Part shown: piece after piece, positions 22,692 through 32,426 of the stretch
Position numbering within the stretch: position 1 is the first letter of the stretch
Layout of the letters: each line of letters starts with the position of its first letter
NCBI RefSeq assembly: GCF_000350225.1
Contig: NW_005179023.1
Coordinates: 151,694 to 215,693 of the forward strand
Length of the DNA stretch: 64,000 bases
DNA from: Chondrus crispus
Taxonomy: Eukaryota; Rhodophyta; Florideophyceae; Gigartinales; Gigartinaceae
Direction: 5' to 3'
Translations under genes and position numbers: made by a program
The notes under the pieces: generated by a model
What the model was told of the DNA's origin: nothing
Databases searched by the model: none
What the model saw: the letters and a program-made list of their open reading frames with translations, nothing else

Positions 22692-25600
22692 CTATGCTTG
22701 GATGTGGTCCTCCTTAGTACCCTTCACCCACGAATCACTGTCGCCACTAGAATCACTTGAGTGGTAATCAGAAGAAGAGCTCGAGACCGAATTCTCCTTC
22801 GGAGGCTCCGAGTTACCATGCGGGCCAGTCTGCGGAGAAATGCTCTCCGCGGAGAGCCCGTCTTGAAAGTGAGGGGTAAAGGACGGATTCCTGTGAACTG
22901 AATCCAGCAGCTTCTGTCCTCTAGGAACGAAGTATAGATGATAGCGCACCACGTGACCATCCTTCTTTGCAGAGCCAAGTCCAATCTGAGACGTCGCACA
23001 GGGTGATATGCTATCCTCGTACGAAGCACCAGCATGTGAGAGATCTCCTCTTCCAATGAAGACAGAGTTCGGTGGAACGTGGACCTTCTTCACCTGCATA
23101 CCCATGGAAATGTGTCTCTGGGCTATTGAATCCTTCACTGTGAAGTGGTGAGAGAACGGACAAACCCAAAGGGGGAATCCATTTTCACCAGAACAAATAA
23201 AGAAGTATCCAGGATTCCTTGCGTATTCCAGGTTTCCATTCTTAGATTTTCCAACGCCAAAGTCTGTATGGAGGGACTGCCGAGGACAACCTTTCCCCGT
23301 CAGCAAGAAGCGACCCCCAGACTTCGGAACAGCCATCTCCGAAGTGCCCTTTTAAGGGTCCGCGAGTCGAAGTGCAGCAGCAATTTGCGCCAGGCGGACG
23401 TCCATCATAGCGCGCTTCCTTGCCACCCACACTGTATCGGCATTCTGTTCGACCTCGGACGAAACACCTGCTAGCGTGGTGATGTAGCGTCCGATGCCCT
23501 TATTTCGGTGTTTTCTATCTGTCTCGGGATCGACGTTGAAGATGGGGCTCCACACTTTGCGATTTGCTTCATCCTTCATCGCATCTTCGCCAGGGAATAT
23601 TTCTTCGTAGTATTCTATCATCTCTTCGATGACGTCCCCTCCATGGAGAGGGGCTTCGAAAGCGAGGTTGGATGGCACACCACTGTCACTTCCGAAACCT
23701 TCAAGAATGACGAAGCCCTTCTCCCGCAGCTCAGTCGCCTTGGCCAGGAAGTATTCATTAGCGACGTTGTCTAATTCCATGACTGCGGCCCAAAGAGCCT
23801 GTTCCTCCTTGTACTTCAGGGCCGTATTAGGACTCGGACCCGTGGACGGCAGCGCTTTCATGAACATGTTAGACTTCGTCGACCCGAGTTCCTTGTGTCG
23901 CATAGCCGCGGCGTGATAGTACACGGCATGATGAATTCGCACCAAGTCCATCCTTTCGACCAGGCAATTCGCTCGGTGACTAACCGGTATGCACAAAGAA
24001 CGAAGCCAAGGAGTTTGATGCGTTATCGGATTCCCTTTTGGCCACTGACTCGGCGGAAGTAAGGCGTAGTTAACCCAATCCGGGTTCTTCGAAACATTCC
24101 ATACGGCAGATTCGTGTGCCCCGATCGGGAGTAGACCTGGAAGAATGTCATAGAACTCCCCGACGTCATCTTCCCTTGCCACATCACTTTCGACAGCGGG
24201 CGGTAAAGCCGGTATCCTCAATTCCTCTTCCTTCTCTTCAAAGGCAGTGTTGAGGGCACGGATGTTCTTGGTTGACTGGATAGCATCTTCCCCTCGTTTT
24301 CTCTTTCCTGTTTTCTTCAAAGGTAGCTGCAGGGAAATCGTCAATGGATTAGTTTTAATCCTTTGGTGAATCCCTCTCCGAACTGTTACGGATGAGGCCT
24401 GTGAGGAGGACCCAGGCCCTTGCGCGTGACGAGGCGGCTGAGACGTATCAACTTGAGACGTAGTCGTTTGAGGCACTTGGCGTGAAGTACCTTGAGAGAT
24501 AGGCGCGTCAGCTCGCTTAGAAAGCTCCTTAGGTGGAGCTAGAGCTTTCACAAGCTTTTTGCGGAGCATATTGAGACGCTTGTCTTGGTCAAAACGCTGC
24601 CCAGCTTCATTAACTCCACTCCTGAAACTCTTCATCTGCCTTGGCACAAAGTCATCAATCCGCATCTTGATGTTTCTGCCGACCTCAATCTCCATTTCCA
24701 AGACGCTTTGCAACTCCTTCTCGTACGTGTTGGCAATGGTGCAAAGCTCCTCATAAATTTCAGCAAAGGCTTCAAAGAAAGCATTCTCGTACTCAGTGAA
24801 AGCACCGCGCTTCTTTCTCCTTTTCTTCTGACGCTTGAAGTTCATCGGTTTGTCCGTCTCCACCTCGCGCAAGAAGACAACGACACATGAAATACCAAGA
24901 AGGATTCCAGACCCATGCAGGGTGAGAAGCCGACGGTTGCTAAGGTGCGTGATACCGATAGTCCTGGTCGTATCGCAGAGGATTTTGATGGTGTCGTAGT
25001 GGATATCGTACTCCACAAGTCGTAGTGCCAAGTGCGCATATCGAGAGTACTGCTTAGCCCCCAGCGGACCAAGTACTTTAAGTTTCATTAGCGCGCCTGT
25101 GACACCTGCAACAGTCATCACAGTACGCTGATTCTGCATATCCAACCGGTTCTTCATCATTCGAACAGCCGCTATAGTTGCGTGAATGGAATCTGTGAAG
25201 TTTGAGAACCGGATCTTCGACGAGGTGTCGTTGAGTAGAGCACCGATGCCTAGTTTTTTCAAGTCTGAAACGGGTTTACCATCCTTCCTGTACCACACCT
25301 GTGCATCGATCCATTCGAACTCCTTTTGCTTTTGCAAGTCAGTAGCCTTGGCCTTATTCATGCCGGTGACACGATGCTGACCGTCGCAAATTAGGGGTTC
25401 CATCATCAGCTCATCTAACTCATCGTCTCTCTGCCTCAACATCGTAGAGCGTGCGAAGACCATGTCTTCTGGCATGGCCACAGAGATTGCTCCAGCCGCT
25501 TTCAGCAGCCCGTTTTTGAGAACGCTCTCGGTAATTGATTCAACATGTCTTTCATCAACCTCCCAAAGAGTTTCTTCCATGATTCTGATGTTACTGACTA

Positions 25601-26054
25601 AGACCCGGACGTGATGCTGCCCGTAGTTGCTCACATCCACTTCAGAGATATCTGGGGCAAAAGACTCGTCTATTTCGATGCCGTTGTCGAGTGTAGCAAC
25701 TCTCGTTTCCTTCACAAACCGGATGTCATCATCAACATTAACAACGTCCATTGGCGAACTGCTGTTGTCAGAGTCTCGTCTAGAAGAATCCGCACGAGGT
25801 GATTTCGGTGCATCTGCTTCCATTCTGATTTTTCCACATGCATCTGAAACGACCGCTGAAACGATGTTTTTCGCCGTGTCCGATTGTTGCTCTTCACCTT
25901 TGAATAAACTTAATCTCTTTCGAACGGACATAGGGGTCTGAGCAGTCTTTTCAACATTAGAGGTTTTCTTGGTAGTGGGAGTGGAGACCGTTCCCTCCAT
26001 TTCCGACACAACCCCCTTGGCCATCATGAAACTGTCCCAAGGGTATCCGCCCAT
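22692..26054 (-). CDS. ParB-like domain plus 2-oxoglutarate/Fe(II) oxygenase, one in-frame TAA
   Basis: A 900-codon frame runs to a TAA at 23354-23352; 5 codons later the same frame has an ATG (23336) and stays open 214 codons to 22692. Residues about 145-330 show a ParB/sulfiredoxin-like core with the signature CDGQHRVTGMNKA (residues 223-235). Residues 380-560 are helix-rich with basic, proline-rich linkers. From about residue 755 an oxygenase fold begins (EKGFVILEGFGSD) and continues past the stop. There H-x-D is in RQSLHTDFG, the distal histidine is in FIGRGDLSHAG, and the 2-oxoglutarate arginine is probably that in VVRYHLYF. Iron and cosubstrate residues thus all lie after the TAA, so only readthrough or splicing would give an active enzyme. 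The likely target is DNA or chromatin, from the ParB part and the neighbouring methyltransferase; I do not claim TET/JBP membership. An acidic SIM-like patch (DVVNVDDD) lies near residue 105. Initiation may be at the ATGs at 26027 or 26024. Confidence 0.8.
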
Positions 26055-26500
26055 ATGTCGACAATCTCTCCAAGTGTCTTGCAGTGTTGCTCCTCATTGG
26101 CCGGGAAAGGGTACGGATAGGGAATGTCCTTACGGTTGTCGTCTATATGGACTTTGTAAACCAGAACGAGGTATGGCGAACCTTTCTCCCAGTCCCCGAT
26201 ATCCGCAAGGTCGAAAGTTCGGGGCGGCATCTGGCCCTCGGCACCGAGGGTGATATGCGCAGTTCCCACTCGAACTAGAGCACCGAACTCTTCATGCCCC
26301 TCCGGCGTTGCGTGACCTCGTTTGATTTTGAAGTCATGGGCAAAGAGGGTCACTTCTGCATCGGCTACAAGTCCCTTGGACTGGAGTTCTTCAAGGGAGC
26401 GAACCTTTTTTCCAGTTGCACGGCTAGAACCACGCACACGCCCACGCCCACGACCACGACCTCTTCGTTCCTTTCTAATTCCGCGCTTGGGTGTAGGCAT
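26024..26500 (-). CDS. Small basic-tailed protein upstream of and overlapping the ParB gene
   Basis: The ATG at 26500-26498 lies at the end of the inverted promoter repeat and opens 158 codons. The first 40 residues are an arginine/glycine-rich tail (RRGRGRGRGRVRG), like nucleic-acid-binding RGG tails. The rest is a compact acidic region I cannot assign (IGDWEKGSPYLVLVYKVHI). Its TGA (26026-26024) overlaps the ATG at 26027-26025 of the ParB frame (ATGATG with TGA inside). So it may be a separate protein, the first exon of the ParB gene, or joined to it by frameshift. Codons and position argue for real coding. Confidence 0.65.
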   Translation of the reverse strand: MPTPKRGIRKERRGRGRGRGRVRGSSRATGKKVRSLEELQSKGLVADAEVTLFAHDFKIKRGHATPEGHEEFGALVRVGTAHITLGAEGQMPPRTFDLADIGDWEKGSPYLVLVYKVHIDDNRKDIPYPYPFPANEEQHCKTLGEIVDIWADTLGTVS

Positions 26501-28022
26501 GGTAAAAACCTTGATTTATCACTTGTGATACTTCGATGGGGACAGGAATGAATAGCAGTAAGAGGAGCGGAACAAAAGTGCAGGCTTATGTAGAGAACGA
26601 AAAGACGTTGTGCGCTATAGTCGATGAGGTGTCTTAAACGGACGGCAAGAGAAGGGGTAATCCAGTAAAGCAACCGCTTTGGTCTTCTAGGTTTCCACTT
26701 GAGGTTTCCACGCAATATTTACACTTGAAGGGTACTCCAACCCACAGTGACGCGTCCCCTACGCGCGGAGGGGGCCGATTTCAGCACTCTTCCACTACCC
26801 AGACCCTTGGGTGATGGTGACAAGATCCGTTCGGGGTACCCCTGCAGCCAACTATTGTTGACTATCGGCGCAGTCCTCCCCCTATGAGAAAATGTCAATG
26901 TTCGAGTTTAGGGGCTAAAGCCACTGAATAGAGGACGACCTAGTAGAAGTAGTGGTCGATAAGAAGGAACAGGCGCAGCGCAAAACGCAGCGCGAGCGGT
27001 CTGAAAGGTAGAAGGTGACACCACGGCCAGCATGAGCCTGCAGGCACCTCGGTGGACGCGCGTCCCTGACAGCTGATATGCACATCGACACTCGATGTGC
27101 AAATCAAATCGTCCAAAAAATTGCGCAAAAAAAGGATTTGATTTTCACATCGACTATCGATGTGCCCATCCGGTGCCTGGGTCGAGCGTCCCAAAAAACC
27201 GGACTGTTTTTTGGCCGCACACCATCCCAACGCTCCACTGGGGATGTCCAGGCATGTCATCTGTCATGGGGCATCCCGGGTCGTTGATTTTGGGTCTGTC
27301 GAGCGTCTCCCCATAGCTTAATCGCCCCTGTGTAGACGCATTTCTGTCCAAAAATTGTCCTGCTCCTCCTACCCCTTTGACCCCACTCGACCCTTTTCCT
27401 CTCTAGCACCTTTCTTCTTCGCACCCTACCGGCGCGCCTATACCGAGTACTTGCACTGCGTCTGCTCTCCCTTTCCGACCACAGTTACAGTCTCTCTTGC
27501 TTCCAGGTCCCCAACGCGTCTCAAACCCGTCTATCGTTTCTCGCGCTGCGTTTTGCGCTGCGCCTGTTCCTTCTTATCGACCACTACTTCTACTAGGTCG
27601 TCCTCTATTCAGTGGCTTTAGCCCCTAAACTCGAACATTGACATTTTCTCATAGGGGGAGGACTGCGCCGATAGTCAACAATAGTTGGCTGCAGGGGTAC
27701 CCCGAACGGATCTTGTCACCATCACCCAAGGGTCTGGGTGGTGGAAGAGTGCTGAAATCGGCCCCCTCCGCGCGTAGGGGACGCGTCACTGTGGGTTGGA
27801 GTACCCTTCAAGTGTAAATATTGCGTGGAAACCTCAAGTGGAAACCTAGAAGACCTAAGCGGTTGCTTTACTGGATTACTCCTTCTCTTGCCGTCCGTTT
27901 AAGAAACCTCATCGACTATCGCGCACAACGTCTTTTCGTTCTCTACATAAGCCTGCACTTTTGTTCCGTTCCTCTTACTGCTATCCGTTCCTGTCCCCAT
28001 GTAAGTATCACACGTGATAAAC
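26501..28022. promoter_or_regulatory. Divergent mirror-image promoter region
   Basis: Both flanking genes begin immediately at the outer ends of the inverted repeat, so both have the same upstream sequence. That should give matched expression of the oxygenase and methyltransferase operons or transcripts. Near each start is a mirrored GTATCACA(A/C)GTGATAAA element, itself partly palindromic (TATCAC...GTGATA), at 26516-26532 and 28004-28020. It looks like an operator or transcription factor site. No TATA box was assigned with confidence. Confidence 0.6.
27079..27164. repeat. Nested hairpins in the spacer of the inverted repeat
   Basis: One hairpin is TGCACATCGA/TCGATGTGCA at 27079-27101. A second is CACATCGA/TCGATGTG at 27146-27164. 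Their inner parts also pair with each other (27092-27110 with 27135-27153, including AAATCAAATC and GATTTGATTT). Two alternative folds are therefore possible. Confidence 0.85.
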
Positions 28023-30683
28023 ATGCCTACTCAAGCGAAAACGTCTTCCTTCGGGAAGCGCCTCAAAGCCATACAGGTAGTGCGAGCAGCCGTAATCCAG
28101 TAAACTGGGAACGTGGTACCGAAACTTGGAGATATCGCGGATTGGGTTGAGACTAACCTTGAGACCGATGCTGCAAAGAACTACTTACAATCTTTGGGAG
28201 CCGAAAATGTATCCGAGGCAGAGGTTCGCAAATCAAAAATGAATCAACGTCAAGTCGCACAAGTTTATCCAATCGTGCAGGCGCTTCTTGGTTGCGGGAG
28301 AGGCAATGATACTAGACCCTGGCAAATCTTCGAAATCATAAGCGACATTAACGGCGACAGCTTCAATGCTAGAGGTCTCCAGTGTACGTTTTTTAGCAAC
28401 ACGAGTTCCAAAAGGAATACTGTGAAAGAGCCACGATTCCTTACTTCGCCCGCAACTTCCTTCGAGGCAATGATGTTCCTAATCTATGTGGCAGTAGTTA
28501 TGAACTGTCACACCAGGAAACAAGGATCACCATGTGACAAGAGAAAGAAGGTATTGCAGAACTACAAGGTCAATAGGGAGACGTCACAGGGTATTGGCTT
28601 TGCTGTTCAGCAAGTTATTCGAGCATGAGGTTGCAAGGCCAGATATATGGGATTCAAGAACTGCGAAGAAATGATCTATCCTTACATCACCTTGACAAGT
28701 GACGACCGTGAGTTGTGCTTTACTGTGTTGAGTTCAGGCTTCGCCCACAAAAAACAGAAGGATACAATCACAGTCAACGCCGGGGCATTCTGTCTCCCCG
28801 ACGAATGTTCCACACAAGCATTTGGCTGTGTTCCAGTCGTGGATAATGCTCTCGGCGAGGCAGCAAAACTTGTTCTGAGTAATATCCGCTTCCTCGTGAC
28901 ATCGGATTACTTGTATGAAATGCCTTCCATGGCGAATGGGATGGCTTTGGACAGGTTGAAGAAAGTTCAGGAAACGATCCCTCGCATCATCGATGGTTAT
29001 CCGAACGAAATGGTCAATCACGTGAAGAATTCCCTCCCACAACAAGACATAGAGATGGTTTCTTCTGTAAACTCCACTGAACAGGCGCGACAAGAAAACA
29101 TCCTTGCAAGGAGCCTCGCAGTTGTCGCCAGGCGCAGGACTGCTTCTAAGTCCGTCTCACACACCGACTCTGTACAGGCGGTGCGGGAAAGTGAATCGGT
29201 GAGTAGTGCTCCAGACAGGTCAGAGTCCCGGGCAGGACGCTGGCCTGCACAATCACGGACTCTGTCAGTCACGCAGGAGTGTAAAGATGAAGGCTGTGAG
29301 TGTCGAGAAGCTTTAAAGAACGTCTGCAGGGCAATGAACAAGTACGCAAGGACGTATAGCTGTACATTCCAAGAGCTATCGCAGGAGGATATCTCATCAT
29401 GTTCCGAACAAATATTGGAAGGAGTACAGCTGGTGCTTTGTGACCCACCTTACAACTACCGAAGAGAGAACAATCTTCCGAATTCAACCCATGACACCCT
29501 CAGCAAAAGTGACATGACTGATTGTGTTCGTGAGATCAGTCAGATGCTCCGTGAGGGTGGACATGCGTTTGTGTTCTGCTCTGCATTGCAATTCAAACTC
29601 TGGTATGACGCCTTCGCATCGTGTACAGTTGCAGTCAGTTCTGATAATGAAGATGAACAAGATGAGGAAGAATCAAATCAAGGCGATGAGGAAGGGCGGT
29701 CAGGAACCGAAGACCTCCTAGAAGTGAATCTCCCTGCGGAGCGTCTCCGAATTTTCAGTGTGGATCCCTCACCAGTGCTTATGAACAGCATGCCGGGTCA
29801 TTATTACACGAATGCTGCCATCAAGACGACGGCTTTCAGACGAATTTCCGAGAGGGCTGTACATGTCACTAAGAAAGGACTCAATTCGAAGGACGCTTTC
29901 GCCCTGGTTAACTACGATAACTTCAACTTCGTCTCTTCCCGCCATCCGGCTTGGACTAACATTATCGACAACGTTCCGAGACTAGAAGAGGGAGAGAGGC
30001 TTAAGCACCCCGACGCCCCGAAGTCAAAGTTCGTCCCGTTGCGACCGGAGAAGAAACCTCTCCGTCTTCTCATGGAAATCATTTCTCGCTTGACTCAACC
30101 GGGTGATTACGTTGTTGATATGTTCAGTGGAACCTTTTCAACTGGAGTGGCTTGTCTTTCGCTCAAAAAGCATCGGAGATTTGTGGGGTGTGAACGGGAC
30201 CCGGTTGCTTGGCTTGCTGCGACAGAAAACTTGGAGCTGGTCTTTGCTCAGAGTGTTCTGAACCCATCTTCTGACATCAACATACCACAGTTGGAATCCG
30301 CAGCAGAGCTATTGTTGGCTCATAATCCGGCATTTACAAGGGCCGCTGAGAAGGGCTCAGATTGGAAGCCTCCGAGAGGATGTCCTTACTTTCAACAAGC
30401 TCCGGAGCACATTTTGAAGTTCCTAGCCACTAAGTTACAAGCACTAAATATGGCGCAAGAGTGCAAAGGAAAGCCTTTATCAGAGTGGGCGACGGAATAT
30501 ATCGGAGGCCTTCAAACATTTCACTGCGAAGATATCATTTTATATGAGTATATGGTTCTCGGTTTGATTGAGGCTCCTTCAAAGCACTGGAATGATGGCT
30601 CTCTTGGTGTTTTACGACCAGAACTGTTCGGAGGGGAGAGGTTATATGCCCTGTTTATGGAACAATCGTTTATAGGGACTTAA
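28023..30683 (+). CDS. Bacterial-type (beta-class) DNA amino-methyltransferase, two in-frame stops
   Basis: The ATG at 28023 in the right promoter arm starts the frame. A TAA at 28101-28103 and a TGA at 28626-28628 interrupt it, but the frame is otherwise open to a TAA at 30681-30683 (886 codons). Counting from the ATG at 28647, residues 1-130 are unassigned and 150-220 are a serine/arginine-rich linker. Motif IV is LVLCDPPYNYRR (DPPY at 266-269). An acidic insert lies at about 333-357, and a KKPLRLLMEII segment precedes motif I, DMFSGTFSTG (491-500), and GCERD (514-518), which binds S-adenosylmethionine. This order (IV before I) marks N6-adenine/N4-cytosine methyltransferases of PF01555 type, normally bacterial. 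DPPY is more usual for adenine targets. The eukaryotic MT-A70 family, with DPPW, is different. The catalytic domain itself is unbroken, so translation from 28647 could give an enzyme. Confidence 0.82.
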
Positions 30684-30774
30684 CAAAACAAAGTCAGTCC
30701 ACAAAACAACACGGTGAAAACGGTGTATTTGGGTGTACACCTGAAATGTTCCGCAACTGTTCATATCCGATTGA

Positions 30775-31032
30775 ATTGAGCAAGAGTTTTCGGGCGTGAG
30801 AGAGGTTTACATTGTTCTTGCACAGTTCGGCGTCGCAAGAAGGATCAGACTGGCTACGGGGACTAGAGAGGTGGAGGGACACGGACTTCGGAAGGCGGGG
30901 ACACCGAATGTGTCCCTTTGCTACAAGCCGACAAAGGTAGCTGACCTGAATTTTGTTTGCGGCCATGATACAGTTTTATATGTCGCAACCACGGATATAG
31001 AGGCCGGTGCAGAACTTCTAGTCAGCGTATAG
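30775..31032 (+). pseudogene. SET-domain-like C-terminal fragment
   Basis: The frame starts after a TGA at 30772-30774 and ends with a TAG at 31030-31032. Its last 45 residues follow the end of SET methyltransferase domains: a TPNVSL segment in place of N-H-S-x-x-P-N, then VLYVATTDIEAGAELLVSV in place of the A-x-R-D-I-x-x-G-E-E-L strand-turn. It follows the DNA methyltransferase by about 90 bases in another frame, so it may once have been fused to it or spliced from it. The N-terminal SET half is not visible. The post-SET tyrosine is also missing. Assignment is by pattern only. Confidence 0.45.
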
Positions 31033-31104
31033 AGGTATTCCGAGTTGTGTGGTAGTGCTAAAAGCTGTTAAATAAAGACCAGAGTTCTTGTTCCGCACAT
31101 ATAC

Positions 31105-31264
31105 TTATGCTCGACGTGGCGGATACCCTTCCTTTCGCCCCCACACCTGATAAATTCCACCGTCTGGAGGACTCCTGTGTTGTACTGCTGAGTTTGATGT
31201 GGATATGAGACACATATGATCGTCGCTTTCTTCGCTCTCCTGTTCGCAGTAGTGCATAACTAAT
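31105..31264 (-). pseudogene. C-terminal end of the CMC/KDZ-like transposase (separated by copy A)
   Basis: When gypsy copy A and one copy of its CTAAT duplication are removed, the transposase frame at 45873 continues in phase here. It runs 51 codons from 31260 to a TAA at 31107-31105. The segment is acidic then serine/proline-rich (CEQESEESDDH, VWGRKEGYPPRRA). It converges with the SET-like fragment (stop 31032). The continuous frame over 51 codons is the support. Confidence 0.75.
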
Positions 31265-32316
31265 TGTAGTGCAATGCGCCTGTCGGGCAGAGACCGCGGT
31301 CCGATGGTCCAGCAAAAACAACAACAGCAACAAAAAGAAGAACTGCCGATGGCACAGCGCTACGGAGTGTCCGACTCTCCCTTCTCCGTTTAAACGAGCT
31401 TGCGACTCGTAGTAGCTCGGATCCCTGATGGGGGGGGGGCACAGAGAAATAGCCCGGCCCGGGATCGGTGTGGTAGAGACTTGCGAAGAGATCTGCTCGA
31501 CGAGTGTGGAGTGGGGCGCGTACGTAGGTACCCCGGTTCCACTGGGTTGTAAGGCCAATGCTCGTTGAGCTTCTTCGACACCTTGTAACGCGACAAGGCC
31601 TTCGACGGGGGCGTCGCAACGCAGCCCGACGGGATGAAATGAAAGTAGCAGCGCTACGTCAACCGTGCCGCCCGATGGCTCGAAACACCTACACCGGTTC
31701 GGTCGCAACCGACACCGATGGTACCAACACTGGCTCGTAATACGACGGAGCCCTTCGAGGGAGACGTCGTTGCAACAGTCTCCGTCGGAAAATGGGTCAC
31801 AGTAGCAGCGCTACGTCAACTGTGTCCCCCGATGGCTCGAAACACCTACACCGGTTCGGTCGCAACCGAGGCCGATGGCACCAACACAAGATAAGGGAAA
31901 AATAGGTAGAATTAGAGATAGAAAAGGATAGGGAAATAAAGGAAAGAGAAAAGGGAACCCCGAGCGATAGAGGATGCCGTAGGCTTAGGTAAAAGGGAGC
32001 GTCTTGATAGAGACGGACTTCGACCAAGGCGACATTCAACTCCGGCAACTCGGGTTGGTTTATTGACTTGTTCGGTCAAAGGGCTAAGTTATATAGAGCC
32101 CCGCCGGGGCGAGTACAGTAGGTCCCGGCTCTTGACTCTAGATCTAATCTAGTGTCAGCAAAATTAATGCCAACTAATTAACTAAATAAAATAAAATAAT
32201 TAAAAATTAAAACTGTGCAATTATTCACACGTGTGTCCCCCAAACCCGGACTACTTTTTATATCCAAATGTTTTCCTTTCTTTTCACCCCCCTTTCCAGG
32301 TGCGTATTGCACTACA
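31265..32316 (-). repeat. 3' LTR of copy A
   Basis: 1052 bp, TGTAGTG...CACTACA. Almost identical to 44817-45872 and to the solo LTR at 6388-7440. One visible difference from the 5' LTR is the G-run length near 31432-31440. Confidence 0.95.
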
Positions 32317-32328
32317 TATCCCCCTTCT
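32317..32328 (-). other. Polypurine tract of copy A
   Basis: On the minus strand AGAAGGGGGATA immediately precedes the 3' LTR. It sets the minus orientation of the element independently of gag-pol. Confidence 0.82.
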
Positions 32329-32426
32329 GAGCGCTCTCGCGCAGCGGCTTCACTCCCTTGCTTCCTAACTTCTTCCTTTTTCCCGCGACCATCGTTCGCC
32401 GCTCGCGTGAGAGTAAGACGATCTCC

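Larger units (their letters stand above)
26491..28036. repeat. Large inverted repeat, arms about 490-500 bp, spacer about 543 bp
   Basis: The left arm is about 26491-26996 and the right arm about 27540-28036. Their reverse complements match almost throughout, with few substitutions and one 12-base indel beside the left start codon. The arms end in mirrored start codons (ATGCCTAC at 26500 on minus and 28023 on plus) and include the first few codons. This is a duplication-inversion of a promoter and start region that serves two divergent genes. Confidence 0.93.

Noticed and set aside
22692..23336. Assignment of the oxygenase to the TET/JBP family
   Set aside because: The H-x-D, H and R pattern is visible but family-specific signatures were not; only the superfamily is supported.
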